DNA of 64,000 nucleotides from Alkalihalobacillus pseudalcaliphilus (GCF_028610675.1 NZ_JAQQWS010000003.1:290790-354789); one strand, 5' to 3'. Shown: positions 26,978 through 37,361, counted from the stretch's first letter. The notes: generated by a model not told the origin, from the sequence alone. Translations and numbers: made by a program.

Positions 26978-28513
26978 TTAATGTTTAAAATGCCTTACAC
27001 CGGTAAATACCATCGCCATACCATACTCGTTCGCTTTATCAATCGAAACTTGATCTTTGATGGAGCCACCTGGTTGAATGATTGCTGTCACACCTGCCTT
27101 GGCTGCTGCTTCAACCGTATCACCCATTGGGAAAAAGGCATCTGAACCAAGAACGGAACCAACAGACCGCTCGCCAGCTTGCTCAATCGCTATTTTGGCA
27201 GCACCGACACGATTCATTTGACCAGCACCAATACCGACTGTCATTTCATCATTGGTTAAGACAATTGCATTGGATTTCACATGTTTGACTACATTCCAAG
27301 CTAATTGTAATGCCTTCCATTCAAGGTCCGTTGGCTCTCTTTTTGTCACAACTTCTACCTGTGCATCTGCTAAGCCAAAACGGTCTTCATCTTGAATAAG
27401 TAAACCACCATGTATAGAAGTAATCACTCGTTCTTTCTTTATTTCTGCTTGTGTATCAATGGTTAAGAGACGGAGATTTTTCTTTTTTGTTAAAATCGTT
27501 AGAGCAGCCTCACTAAACGAAGGAGCAATAATAATCTCTAGGAATATCTCATTTAATTGTATCGCGGTCACCTCATCAACTTCACGGTTTAACGCAATGA
27601 TGCCTCCAAAAATGGAGACAGAATCTGCTTCATAAGCAGAGGAGAACGCCTCGAGAATCGTCGCCCCGGTTCCAACACCACAAGGGTTCATATGCTTTAC
27701 AGCAACGGCGGCCGGCACATCGAACTCTTTCACGATCGCCAAAACTGCATCTGCATCTTTTATATTATTATAGGAAAGCTCTTTCCCATGAAGTTGGTTC
27801 GCTTTAGCAATTGAATGGTGATCAGCTAATGGCTTCTCGTAAAATACAGCTTTTTGGTGAGGATTTTCACCATATCGAAGGTCTTGTTTTTTCGTATATG
27901 TAACGGTTAATGATTCGGGTGATTCCTCTCCTACAACATTGGTTAAATATTCGGCAATTAGCGCATCATAACTGGCTGTATGACGGAAAACTTTCGCAGC
28001 TAACCGTTGGCGTGTAGAAAAAGTCATTTCTCCAGTAGAAAGCTCTTCAAGCACAGTGCCATAATCTTTTGGGTCGACTACAACCGTGACAAAGCGGTGG
28101 TTTTTAGCAGCTGAACGTAACATACTTGGTCCACCAATATCAATATTTTCAATAGCCATATCTAAGGTTGCCTCTGGCTTTTCAATGGTTTGTTGAAAAG
28201 GATATAAATTAACACAGACGAGGTCAATAGGAGCAATCTCATGTTGCTGCAGTGCTTCTACATGTTCTTCTTTATCACGAATGGCTAAAAGCCCTCCATG
28301 AATATTCGGGTGAAGTGTTTTTACACGACCATCCATAATCTCTGGAAAACCTGTCACTTCCGAAATACCTGTCACTGATATACCCGCGTTTTGAATCGCT
28401 GCTTTTGTTCCACCCGTAGAGACGATTTCAAATCCAAGATCAACAAGACCTTGAACGAATTCAAGCACTCCCTCTTTATTGGACACACTTACTAACGCTC
28501 GTTTATTAGCCAT
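26978..28513 (-). CDS. purH: Bifunctional AICAR formyltransferase/IMP cyclohydrolase
   Basis: Catalyses the last two steps to IMP. 511 aa from MANKRALVSVSNKEG. N-terminal MGS-like cyclohydrolase domain (STGGTKAAI, GGRVKTLHP-like region) and C-terminal transformylase domain (LRYGENPHQ, AVAVKHMNPCGVG). The longer frame up to 28543 lies inside purN and lacks support; the ATG at 28513 fits all homologues and overlaps purN by 8 bp. Confidence 0.97.
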   Translation of the reverse strand: MANKRALVSVSNKEGVLEFVQGLVDLGFEIVSTGGTKAAIQNAGISVTGISEVTGFPEIMDGRVKTLHPNIHGGLLAIRDKEEHVEALQQHEIAPIDLVCVNLYPFQQTIEKPEATLDMAIENIDIGGPSMLRSAAKNHRFVTVVVDPKDYGTVLEELSTGEMTFSTRQRLAAKVFRHTASYDALIAEYLTNVVGEESPESLTVTYTKKQDLRYGENPHQKAVFYEKPLADHHSIAKANQLHGKELSYNNIKDADAVLAIVKEFDVPAAVAVKHMNPCGVGTGATILEAFSSAYEADSVSIFGGIIALNREVDEVTAIQLNEIFLEIIIAPSFSEAALTILTKKKNLRLLTIDTQAEIKKERVITSIHGGLLIQDEDRFGLADAQVEVVTKREPTDLEWKALQLAWNVVKHVKSNAIVLTNDEMTVGIGAGQMNRVGAAKIAIEQAGERSVGSVLGSDAFFPMGDTVEAAAKAGVTAIIQPGGSIKDQVSIDKANEYGMAMVFTGVRHFKH

Positions 28514-29096
28514 GATACTCTCCCTCCATACGCTTCTGCTCACATATCATTTGTAATGTTTGTGGATATAGTTGATGTTCTACAGCTTGTATTTTTCTTG
28601 TTAACGATTGTCTCGTTTCTCCATTTTCAATCCTTATAGCCTTTTGAGCGATAATAGGACCCGTGTCCATTCCTTCGTCAACATAATGGATGGTTACACC
28701 GGTCACTTTAACACCTGCATCCAAAGCTTGACCTATTGCATCAAGACCTGGGAATGATGGTAGAAGTGATGGGTGAATATTGACGATCTTCCCCTCAAAT
28801 GCCTTCAATAAGGTCGGTCCTACTAAGCGCATATAACCAGCCAAAACGATAAAATCGATTTCAGCCTCTCTTAAGTGCCTGATGATTTGCTCTTCGTACT
28901 GTTGCTTGGAATCAAAGTTACGAGGCACACATTCATAAACAGGTATCTCTTTTTTTAACGCCCGTTCATTCACTTTTGCCCCCGGTTTATCACAAATAAT
29001 AAAGGAGACTTCAGCCTCTAACAGCCCTGCTTTACTCGCCTCAATAATTGCTTCCGCGTTTGAACCGCGTCCTGAGGCAAAGATCGCCATCTTCAT
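28506..29096 (-). CDS. purN: Phosphoribosylglycinamide formyltransferase
   Basis: Transfers the formyl group from 10-formyl-THF to GAR. 196 aa. ASGRGSNAEAI at the N-terminus and the catalytic NIHPSLLPSFPG (Asn-His) are intact. The ATG overlaps the purM stop (ATGA), and GGAGG from the purM end serves as ribosome-binding site, so the two are translationally coupled. Confidence 0.97.
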   Translation of the reverse strand: MKMAIFASGRGSNAEAIIEASKAGLLEAEVSFIICDKPGAKVNERALKKEIPVYECVPRNFDSKQQYEEQIIRHLREAEIDFIVLAGYMRLVGPTLLKAFEGKIVNIHPSLLPSFPGLDAIGQALDAGVKVTGVTIHYVDEGMDTGPIIAQKAIRIENGETRQSLTRKIQAVEHQLYPQTLQMICEQKRMEGEYHG

Positions 29097-30130
29097 CGGT
29101 CCAAGCCTCCAATAGTAATACTCGCTTCTTTATTCACTCGTCCAATTACAGTCGCCTTTTCCCCCTGTGCTTCTAGTACTTCCACCGTACGATCCGCTTC
29201 TGAAGCCGATACAACAACAGCCATACCTATGCCCATATTAAATGTTGAGAAAAGCTCTTTGTCAGACAGATTACCTTTTTCTTTTATGAGATCAAAAATC
29301 GATGGAATCGTCCATGTTATTTCCGGTATATCAATACCTAAGCCACCCGGCAGCATTCTTGGTAAATTTTCATAAAAGCCACCACCTGTAATATGAGCGA
29401 TACCCTTTACATCTACTTCATCTAATAACGATAAAATCGGTTTCACATAGATTCTCGTTGGTGTTAACAGCTCTTCGCCTAGACTTTTTGTAAAACCCGC
29501 TAAGCTTTCGTATAAAGATAAACCAGCATCCTGAAGTAATACTTTACGAACTAAGGAAAAGCCATTACTATGTAGACCACTGGAAGCTAAGCCAATTACC
29601 ACATCGCCAACTTCTATTTCCTCACCTGTAATGAGTTTCGACTTTTCAACGGCACCTACAGCAAAACCAGCAATATCATACTCATCAGGACTGTACATCC
29701 CTGGCATTTCTGCCGTTTCACCGCCAATTAACGCACACCCAGCCTGCTCTGCTCCATCTGCAACCCCCTGTACGATCGCTTCAATTTTATTAGGATCAGC
29801 TTTTCCTAAGGCAAGATAGTCTAATAGATAAAGAGGCTCTGCCCCTTGAACCACGATATCATTCACACACATTGCAACGGCATCAATCCCAATCGTATCA
29901 TGTTTATCCATCATAAAAGCAAGCAAAAGCTTCGTTCCAACTCCGTCTGTTCCTGAAACGAGCACGGGTTCTTTTAGCTGTAGGGCTGATAGATCAAATA
30001 AGCCGCCAAACCCACCTAAGCCTCCCATGACTCCTTGTCTTGTTGTCCGTTCTACGTGTTGCTTCATTCGATTTACGGCTTCATAGCCCGCTTCTATATC
30101 AACACCAGCCTGTTTATACGCTTCAGACAT
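29093..30130 (-). CDS. purM: Phosphoribosylformylglycinamidine cyclo-ligase (AIR synthetase)
   Basis: ATP-dependent ring closure of FGAM to AIR. 345 aa from MSEAYKQAGVDIEAGYEAV, which matches the start of B. subtilis PurM; AGGAGG lies 9 nt upstream. The open frame to 30163 adds a non-conserved 11-residue extension. Motifs VSGTDGVGTKL and GGETAEMPGMY are present. It overlaps purN by 4 bp. Confidence 0.97.
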   Translation of the reverse strand: MSEAYKQAGVDIEAGYEAVNRMKQHVERTTRQGVMGGLGGFGGLFDLSALQLKEPVLVSGTDGVGTKLLLAFMMDKHDTIGIDAVAMCVNDIVVQGAEPLYLLDYLALGKADPNKIEAIVQGVADGAEQAGCALIGGETAEMPGMYSPDEYDIAGFAVGAVEKSKLITGEEIEVGDVVIGLASSGLHSNGFSLVRKVLLQDAGLSLYESLAGFTKSLGEELLTPTRIYVKPILSLLDEVDVKGIAHITGGGFYENLPRMLPGGLGIDIPEITWTIPSIFDLIKEKGNLSDKELFSTFNMGIGMAVVVSASEADRTVEVLEAQGEKATVIGRVNKEASITIGGLDR

Positions 30131-30191
30131 AACTAATTGCCTCCTAAAAATCCGTTCTTTCAATCTATGACTTCACCGCGAAGAATAACCT

Positions 30192-31604
30192 TTATACTTT
30201 TGCATGTGGATGTAATGTATCTGAGTAAATCTCTGTTGGATATTGCCCTGTAAAACAAGCTAAACATTGCCCGCAATTCGACTCTTGTTCAGAACGACCA
30301 ATACCTTTCATCAACCCTTCTGTTGATAAAAAGGCGAGCGTGTCAGCCCCCATCATCTCTCTCATTTCTTCGATTGAATACTGGGAGGCAATTAACTCCT
30401 CGGTTGTTGACGTATCGATCCCATAAAAGCAAGGATTTTTAATGGGGGGTGAACTAATGCGAACATGAACCTCTAATGCCCCTGCATCTCTTAACATTTT
30501 GACAATTCTTCGGCTCGTTGTACCTCGGACAATTGAATCATCGATCATCACAACACGTTTCCCTTCAACAACACCGCGAACAGCAGAAAGTTTCATTTTC
30601 ACCCCTTGCTCACGTAATTCCTGTGAGGGCTGAATAAAAGTACGACCAACATAACGATTTTTAATCATTCCGAGCTCATAAGGAATCCCTGTTTGTTCCG
30701 CATAACCAATCGCAGCTGAAATACTTGAATCTGGCACACCTGTAACAACGTCAGCTTCAACCGGCGCCTCTAAAGCAAGCTGCTTCCCTAAGCTTTTCCT
30801 TGCTGTATGCACATTAATCTCATCAACATTGCTGTCAGGTCTCGCAAAATATACATATTCCATCGAACAAATAGCTCGTGCTGATTTATTAACAAAACGT
30901 GTGGAACGTAAGCCAAACTCATCGATAATGACAAGCTCGCCTGGTTCAACCTCACGTTCAAAAGTCGCTCCAATCACATCAAACGCACATGTTTCAGAAG
31001 CAACAACATAGGCATCCCCCAAGCGACCAAGTGATAAGGGGCGTAATCCATTTGGATCAAGAGCAACCATCATTTGCCTTTCATTCATCACAACAAAGGC
31101 ATAAGCTCCTTTTAACATGGCTAACGCATTCCTCATTTGGTCCTCTAAATTGTAAAAGCCACTTCTTTTAATTAAATGCGCTAACACTTCTGTATCGGAG
31201 GTTGATTGAAAAATGCTTCCTTGAGCCTCGAGCTGACGTTTCATATAATTGGCATTCACTAGATTACCGTTATGAGCAATCGCCAAGCTTCCCGTTTGTG
31301 AACGAAAGAGGAGAGGCTGCACATTAGCCAAGCCTCCACCACCTGCTGTTGCATATCGAACATGTCCGACAGCGTGATTGCCTTGAAGTTTCGTGAACGT
31401 GTCGGGATTGAATACATCATTCACAAGCCCAAGCCCTTTGTGAATTTTCAAATGCTCACCATCTGAAACAACGATACCTGCTCCTTCTTGACCACGGTGC
31501 TGTAAACTGTGAAGCCCATAATAAGTAATCTGTGCAGCATCTTTATGTCCCCATACACCAAAAACGCCACATTCTTCGTTTAAGCCTTTGATTTCAGCAA
31601 ACAT
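30192..31604 (-). CDS. purF: Amidophosphoribosyltransferase
   Basis: First committed step of purine synthesis. 470 aa from MFAEIKGLNEECGVFG. The 11 residues before Cys12 form the propeptide that is removed to expose the N-terminal nucleophile, as in B. subtilis PurF. Cysteines for the [4Fe-4S] cluster occur near the end (SNCGQCLAC), and the PRPP motif is VVMIDDSIVRGTT. The ATG at 31604 has AGAGGAG 7 nt upstream and overlaps purL by 25 bp. Confidence 0.97.
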   Translation of the reverse strand: MFAEIKGLNEECGVFGVWGHKDAAQITYYGLHSLQHRGQEGAGIVVSDGEHLKIHKGLGLVNDVFNPDTFTKLQGNHAVGHVRYATAGGGGLANVQPLLFRSQTGSLAIAHNGNLVNANYMKRQLEAQGSIFQSTSDTEVLAHLIKRSGFYNLEDQMRNALAMLKGAYAFVVMNERQMMVALDPNGLRPLSLGRLGDAYVVASETCAFDVIGATFEREVEPGELVIIDEFGLRSTRFVNKSARAICSMEYVYFARPDSNVDEINVHTARKSLGKQLALEAPVEADVVTGVPDSSISAAIGYAEQTGIPYELGMIKNRYVGRTFIQPSQELREQGVKMKLSAVRGVVEGKRVVMIDDSIVRGTTSRRIVKMLRDAGALEVHVRISSPPIKNPCFYGIDTSTTEELIASQYSIEEMREMMGADTLAFLSTEGLMKGIGRSEQESNCGQCLACFTGQYPTEIYSDTLHPHAKV

Positions 31605-33808
31605 GGAATAGCTCCTCTCCAAGCCTTCACAATTTCCTCTTGTGTCACATCAATAATGGGACTATTTGTTTCATCTTTTATGACTAGTTGAGCCGTATCC
31701 GTAACAAGTCCAATCTGTTTAGCCTCTGGAATGACCGCTTCAAAATCTGCACGATTCTCTGGGTTGATTGTCACAATAAAGCGAGATTGAGACTCTGCGA
31801 ATAAAGCACTTACTGCTTCACCTTTAATTTGTACTTCTGCCCCCACAGATCCTGATGTCATTTTTTCAGCCAAAGCAACACTTAACCCGCCTTCTGCAAC
31901 ATCATGGGCAGAAGCAACAAGTTCTTGTTGAATGGCCGACAATAATTTGGCCTGCCTTTCTTTTTCGACATTCAAGTCGATAGCTGGGGCTTTCCCACTA
32001 ATTTTTCCATTTAGCATTTTCTGTAGCTCACTACCACCGAATTCACTCTTTGTATCACCTATTAAATAAATAATGTCGCCGCTATTTTTAAATGATTGAG
32101 TCGTAATATGCTTCGTATCCTCAATTAAACCGACCATACCAATGACTGGTGTCGGGTAAACCGCTTCTCCATTTGTCTCGTTATATAAAGAAACATTCCC
32201 ACCGATCACAGGTGTTTCTAACACACGGCAAGCCTCACTCATACCATCTGTCGATTTTTCTAATTGCCAAAAAATTTCAGGCTTATCAGGACTCCCATAA
32301 TTCAAGCAATCTGTTAATCCAAGTGGAACTCCTCCAGAACAAACAATATTACGGGCTGCTTCCGCGACAGCAATTTGGCCACCTACTTCAGGATCAAGAT
32401 ATAAATAGCGAGAGTTGCAGTCTGTCGTCATTGCTAACGCTTTTTTCGAATCACGAATCCGTACAACAGCAGCATCCGATCCTGGACTAACCACGGTGTT
32501 CGTTTGCACCATATAGTCATATTGCTCATAAACCCATTCCTTGCTTGCAATGGTCGGTTGTGCTAGCAGCATAAGTAAGGTTTCTTGTTTATCTGCAATA
32601 ACAGGTAGCTCTGGTTCTAACTTTTGAAACTCTTGATAATAGGCTGGTACGCTTGAAGGTTTATGATAGACTGGTGCATCCTCGGCTAGTGCATCTACCG
32701 GGATCTCACAAACGACTTCACCCTGATGGACTAAACGCAATGTTTTATCGTCTGTCACATGACCGACTTCTGCCCAAAGTAAACCCCAACGCTCAACAAT
32801 CTCCTTAATCTCATCCTCTTGCCCCTTCTTGACAACGAGTAGCATTCTTTCTTGTGATTCAGACAGCATCATTTCATAAGGTGTCATCCCTTTTTCACGC
32901 TGTGGAATGAAATCAAGATTCATCTCAATCCCGGAACCTGCCTTACTTGCCATTTCAGCGGATGAGGATGTAAGACCTGCTGCCCCCATATCCTGAATCC
33001 CTACTAATGCCTCACATTTAACAAGCTCTAAACATGCTTCAAGTAAAAGTTTTTCCATAAATGGATCGCCCACTTGAACTGCTGGTCTTTTTGCCTCTGA
33101 GCCTTCACTTAACTCTTCTGATGCAAAGGTGGCACCGTGAATCCCATCACGTCCCGTGCTAGCTCCTACGTACATGACGGTATTACCTACACCTTTGGCC
33201 TGACCTTTTTGAATATCCTCATGATTAATTAACCCTACACACATCGCATTCACGAGTGGATTTCCGTCATAGCATGGGTCAAATTGAACTTCACCACCAA
33301 CCGTTGGTACACCTACACAATTTCCATATCCAGCAATACCCGCAACGACTTCTTCAAATAAATAACGAACCTTTGGTGAGGTTAACTCACCAAAACGTAA
33401 AGAGTTTAATAACGAAATTGGACGAGCTCCCATTGAAAAAACATCTCGTAAAATACCACCGACACCTGTTGCGGCACCTTGGTATGGCTCAATTGCTGAA
33501 GGGTGGTTATGGCTCTCAATTTTGAATACAACGGCTTGTTCATCACCGATATCAATAATCCCCGCTCCTTCTCCAGGCCCTTGTAATACTTTTTCTCCAT
33601 CAACGGGGAACTTTTTGAGTAATACCTTCGAGTTTTTATAGCTACAATGCTCGGACCACATTACCGAAAAAATACCTGTTTCTGTATAATTCGGGGCACG
33701 ACCTAAAATACTCTCGACTAAGCCAAATTCCTCATCTGTTAAGCCCATACCTTGATATAATTTCTGCTCTTTCACTTGCGTTGCTGTTGGCTCAAGCTGT
33801 TGTAACAT
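31580..33808 (-). CDS. purL: FGAM synthase subunit PurL (small type)
   Basis: Synthetase subunit of the three-part FGAM synthase (PurL-PurQ-PurS), 742 aa, the size of the B. subtilis type. WSEHCSYKNSK near residue 50 contains the catalytic His, and GATGVGGILRDVFSMGA and GGEVQFDPCY follow. It overlaps purQ by 17 bp and purF by 25 bp, consistent with tight translational coupling. Confidence 0.97.
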   Translation of the reverse strand: MLQQLEPTATQVKEQKLYQGMGLTDEEFGLVESILGRAPNYTETGIFSVMWSEHCSYKNSKVLLKKFPVDGEKVLQGPGEGAGIIDIGDEQAVVFKIESHNHPSAIEPYQGAATGVGGILRDVFSMGARPISLLNSLRFGELTSPKVRYLFEEVVAGIAGYGNCVGVPTVGGEVQFDPCYDGNPLVNAMCVGLINHEDIQKGQAKGVGNTVMYVGASTGRDGIHGATFASEELSEGSEAKRPAVQVGDPFMEKLLLEACLELVKCEALVGIQDMGAAGLTSSSAEMASKAGSGIEMNLDFIPQREKGMTPYEMMLSESQERMLLVVKKGQEDEIKEIVERWGLLWAEVGHVTDDKTLRLVHQGEVVCEIPVDALAEDAPVYHKPSSVPAYYQEFQKLEPELPVIADKQETLLMLLAQPTIASKEWVYEQYDYMVQTNTVVSPGSDAAVVRIRDSKKALAMTTDCNSRYLYLDPEVGGQIAVAEAARNIVCSGGVPLGLTDCLNYGSPDKPEIFWQLEKSTDGMSEACRVLETPVIGGNVSLYNETNGEAVYPTPVIGMVGLIEDTKHITTQSFKNSGDIIYLIGDTKSEFGGSELQKMLNGKISGKAPAIDLNVEKERQAKLLSAIQQELVASAHDVAEGGLSVALAEKMTSGSVGAEVQIKGEAVSALFAESQSRFIVTINPENRADFEAVIPEAKQIGLVTDTAQLVIKDETNSPIIDVTQEEIVKAWRGAIPCLLKSKA

Positions 33809-34475
33809 GAGATTCCCTCCAATTTCGTAACATCGATTGAAATAATTTTAAGCCATCATCACTTCCTAGTAATGCTTCTACCGCTCTTTCAGGATGCGGC
33901 ATCATACCAAGGACATTTCCTTTTTCGTTCGTAATTCCTGCAATATGATTACGAGAACCATTAATAGCATCTACATATCGAAAGACGACTTGATTATTTT
34001 TTTCGATAGTTGCTAACGTTTCTTCGTCACATTCATAATTGCCCTCTCCATGAGCAACTGGAATGGTAACTACTTCACCTTTAGCGTAACCAGTCGTAAA
34101 TAAAGTTTCATTGTTCTCCACTTGTAATTGGACCGGGCGGCAAATAAATTTTAAGCCTTCATTCCTTTTCATAGCACCTGGTAATAGACCCGCCTCTAGC
34201 AAAATTTGAAATCCATTACATACACCGAGTACAGGTGTACCTGCTTTGGCTGCTTCAATAACCGCGTTCATGACCTTTGAAAATCTTGCAATCGCACCAG
34301 AACGTAGATAATCGCCATATGAGAATCCACCAGGTAATAAAATACCATCAAATCCATCTAAGGAAGCTTCATCATGCCAGACGTATTCAACCTCTGCTCC
34401 AAGTCCATCCTGAATAGCATGGAACATATCTGAATCACAATTGGATCCAGGAAAAACGATGACGGCAAACCTCAT
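33792..34475 (-). CDS. purQ: FGAM synthase glutaminase subunit PurQ
   Basis: Class I glutamine amidotransferase that feeds ammonia to PurL. 227 aa. Nucleophile Cys in GVCNGFQILLE and the His-Glu pair in MPHPERAVE are intact. Overlaps purS by 4 bp and purL by 17 bp. Confidence 0.97.
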   Translation of the reverse strand: MRFAVIVFPGSNCDSDMFHAIQDGLGAEVEYVWHDEASLDGFDGILLPGGFSYGDYLRSGAIARFSKVMNAVIEAAKAGTPVLGVCNGFQILLEAGLLPGAMKRNEGLKFICRPVQLQVENNETLFTTGYAKGEVVTIPVAHGEGNYECDEETLATIEKNNQVVFRYVDAINGSRNHIAGITNEKGNVLGMMPHPERAVEALLGSDDGLKLFQSMLRNWRESHVTTA

Positions 34476-34723
34476 GACGGCACAACCTCCTCAACTTCAA
34501 AACGATAGTCTTCTATAACTGTATTAGCGAGGATTTTTTCACACATTTCTTTCACACGCTCTTCAACATTTGCTGTTTTCTCTACTTGCAATTCTAAGTA
34601 TTTACCAATACGTACATCTTGAACTTCTTGATAGTTCATCGTGTGAAGAGCTCCTTTAACAGCAACCCCTTGTGGATCTAGTACACTCTCTCTTAATGTA
34701 ACAAACACTTTTACTTTTAACAT
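34472..34723 (-). CDS. purS: FGAM synthase subunit PurS
   Basis: Small structural subunit (83 aa) that bridges PurL and PurQ. Typical sequence: KVFVTLRESVLDPQGVAVKG at the N-terminus and a C-terminal YRFEVEEV. ATG with AGGAGG upstream. Unusually, 422 bp separate it from purC, whereas the other pur genes are nearly all closely packed; that gap holds a decayed repeat array. Confidence 0.96.
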   Translation of the reverse strand: MLKVKVFVTLRESVLDPQGVAVKGALHTMNYQEVQDVRIGKYLELQVEKTANVEERVKEMCEKILANTVIEDYRFEVEEVVPS

Positions 34724-34844
34724 GAATGAATCCTCCTAATAGGTTTGTATAAAGTTGCTTGGGTGCGATAGTTTGTGCCTTGAAGTTAGCTGGTCATTTA
34801 TTTTGCGATAGATGACTTTAACAGAATATTGCTACCCTTTTGTT

Positions 34845-34990
34845 CACTCGTAACCCCGCGATTCAGCGTTTGCTCGGGCTTTCTCTCTTTTTCTGCTCGC
34901 AACCCAGCGATTCCACATTTGCCAGGAATTGCACTTTTTTTCTCCCGTACCCCCGCGATCGCTCATGCTTGCACTCTCTTTTTCCTTCAA
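34845..34990. repeat. Decayed 51-bp array 5 (family B) inside the pur operon
   Basis: About three degenerate units: the CGCAACCCCGCGATTC-like core occurs as TAACCCCGCGATTC (34851), AACCCAGCGATTCC (34901) and ACCCCCGCGATC (34949), about 49 bp apart, with TTTGCTCGGGCTTTCTC at 34869. It has the same orientation as arrays 2 and 4. The rest of the 422-bp purC-purS gap (34724-35145) shows no gene; TATAAAGTT...GGTGCG at about 34747 may be a relic of the larger intergenic element. Confidence 0.75.
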
Positions 34991-35145
34991 TAAACCGTGC
35001 CCTCGGTTTTAACGAGGCTCTTTACACACTCACATCTCCAAGTATCCCCATACTTATGAGTAATTCTCATCCATTACACGCGATAATAATCGTACATCTC
35101 CTGCTACCAAAGGGTTTTAACCCTTCTTCTAGACAAGGTCTCCGA

Positions 35146-35859
35146 TTACGAAAACTGTGTTAAGCGAGTCAGGATTTCTGAATAACCTTCTTGTAAGCTA
35201 CCTAAATTACGTCTAAATAAGTCTTTATCAAAACGTTGATTCGTTTCTTTGTCCCACAGTCTACACGTGTCAGGTGAAATTTCATCTGCTAGTAAAAGTT
35301 CACCTGATTGGGTACGACCAAATTCAAGCTTAAAATCTACTAATCTAATTTGAATATGAGAGAATATCTCGATTAAATGTTCATTAACGGCTAATGCCAT
35401 GTCCTTTAATTTTTGTACTTCAGCATCCGTAGCAGCTTCCAAAAAGTCAATATGTGCCTCTGTGATAAGAGGGTCCCCCAATGCGTCGTCCTTATAGTAG
35501 AACTCAACGATTGGTTTTCGTAAAAAGGTCCCTTCTTTTACTCCAAGACGTTTTGACAGACTTCCTGCTACGATATTTCGTACAACAACTTCGAGCGGAA
35601 CAATTTCCACTTTTTGAACAAGCTGTTCCACTTCCGACAATCGTTCGATAAAATGGCTCGGAATGCCTCTTGTTTTCAACTGAGTAAAAATGAGTGTAGA
35701 AATTTCATTATTTAAACGAGCTTTCCCCTCAAGCGTATCTTTCTTTTCCCCATTAAAAGCTGTTGCATCATCTTTATATTGAACCCAAAGGACATTTTCT
35801 TGCTCTGTTCGATAGATTTTCTTTGCTTTTCCTTCATATAAAAGCTCTAGCTTATTCAT
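35146..35859 (-). CDS. purC: SAICAR synthetase
   Basis: Joins CAIR with aspartate using ATP. 237 aa from MNKLELLYEGKAKKIY. YEGKAKKIY, VEIVPLEVVVRN and the signature DEISPDTCRLWD are present. The ATG at 35859 is preferred over 35862 and 35874 because GGAGG is then 6 nt away. It is followed by an unusual long gap before purS. Confidence 0.96.
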   Translation of the reverse strand: MNKLELLYEGKAKKIYRTEQENVLWVQYKDDATAFNGEKKDTLEGKARLNNEISTLIFTQLKTRGIPSHFIERLSEVEQLVQKVEIVPLEVVVRNIVAGSLSKRLGVKEGTFLRKPIVEFYYKDDALGDPLITEAHIDFLEAATDAEVQKLKDMALAVNEHLIEIFSHIQIRLVDFKLEFGRTQSGELLLADEISPDTCRLWDKETNQRFDKDLFRRNLGSLQEGYSEILTRLTQFS

Positions 35860-36024
35860 CATGTCCCTCCGCATTTACGTAAAAGTTTAAGTTATTACGA
35901 GCATTCTTTCGACACTGTCAATTCCGAAAATTCAGTATATATTTTTATGATTTGATATCGATTTTAATCGAGCGGGCTGACGATCATTCCGTCTCATCAT
36001 ACCCGCTCTTAACAGCTCTTCTAT

Positions 36025-37323
36025 TTATTTATCCAGGTCTAATCGTGTAAAAATCGTGTCGACATGTTTTAAATGATGCTCATAATTAAAGCAGTCTTCA
36101 ATTTCTTCAGCTGATAATACGGAAGTGATCTGTTCTTCTGCCTCAATTAATTCGCGGAATTGAACACCACGCTCCCACGCTTCCATCGCCTTCGGTTGAA
36201 CAAGGTCATATGCTTCTTCACGAGCAAAGCCTTTATCGATTAAAGATAGGAGAACACGTTGTGAATAAATTAAACCATACGTTCTTGTCATGTTTCGCTT
36301 CATGTTATCTGGGAATACCGTTAAGTTTTTAACGATGTTACCAAATCGATTCAACATATAATTTAAAGCAATCGTTGCATCGGGTAAGATAATTCTTTCT
36401 GCAGATGAGTGTGAAATATCACGCTCATGCCATAACGGTACATTCTCATAAGCAGTAAGCATATGACCACGAATGACGCGGGCTAAACCTGTCATATTCT
36501 CTGATCCAATAGGGTTTCGCTTGTGAGGCATAGCGGATGAACCCTTTTGACCTTTGGCAAATGCTTCTTCAACCTCGCGTGTTTCACTTTTTTGTAATCC
36601 GCGAATTTCTACTGCAAATTTTTCAATAGATGTCGCAATTAATGCTAAAGTTCCCATGTAGTCAGCGTGACGATCACGCTGTAAAGTTTGTGTTGAGATC
36701 GGGGCAGCCTGTAGTCCTAATTTTTCACAAACGATTTGCTCTACGGCTGGATTAATGTTGGCATATGTACCAACTGCCCCAGACAATTTTCCAAAGCGAA
36801 CACCTTCTGCTGCCGCTTTAAAACGCTCAATATTGCGCTTCATTTCCTCATACCATAAGCCTAACTTCAAACCAAATGTTGTTGGTTCAGCATGGACACC
36901 GTGGGTACGCCCCATCATAACCGTGTACTTATGCTCGATAGCTTTATTTTTAATAACGTCGAGGAATTTCTCTAGGTCCTGTAATAAAATTTCATTGGCT
37001 TGCTTTAATAAATAAGAAAGAGCTGTATCGACAACATCTGTTGACGTCAATCCGTAATGAACCCACTTTTTCTCTTCGCCTAATGTTTCCGATACTGCAC
37101 GTGTGAAGGCAACGACATCATGGCGAGTTTCTTGCTCGATTTCTAAAATTCTATTTACATCGAAGCTGGCATTTTCACGGATTTTTTGAACATCCTCTTT
37201 AGGAATTTCGCCTAGCTCGGCCCAAGCCTCACATGCTACAATTTCTACTTCTAACCATGCTTGATAACGGTTTTGCTCCGTCCAAATTTTGCCCATTTCT
37301 GGTCGTGTATAACGTTCAATCAT
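36025..37323 (-). CDS. purB: Adenylosuccinate lyase
   Basis: Fumarase-superfamily enzyme acting twice: SAICAR to AICAR and adenylosuccinate to AMP. 432 aa from MIERYTRPEMGKIW; GGGAGG is 7 nt upstream. Contains the superfamily signature GSSAMPHKRNP (catalytic Ser loop) and the conserved GRTHGVHAEPTTFG. There are 165 bp to purC and 38 bp from purK. Confidence 0.97.
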   Translation of the reverse strand: MIERYTRPEMGKIWTEQNRYQAWLEVEIVACEAWAELGEIPKEDVQKIRENASFDVNRILEIEQETRHDVVAFTRAVSETLGEEKKWVHYGLTSTDVVDTALSYLLKQANEILLQDLEKFLDVIKNKAIEHKYTVMMGRTHGVHAEPTTFGLKLGLWYEEMKRNIERFKAAAEGVRFGKLSGAVGTYANINPAVEQIVCEKLGLQAAPISTQTLQRDRHADYMGTLALIATSIEKFAVEIRGLQKSETREVEEAFAKGQKGSSAMPHKRNPIGSENMTGLARVIRGHMLTAYENVPLWHERDISHSSAERIILPDATIALNYMLNRFGNIVKNLTVFPDNMKRNMTRTYGLIYSQRVLLSLIDKGFAREEAYDLVQPKAMEAWERGVQFRELIEAEEQITSVLSAEEIEDCFNYEHHLKHVDTIFTRLDLDK

Positions 37324-37361
37324 CTTAATTCCTCCCATTAACTATGTACGTACTTCATCTA

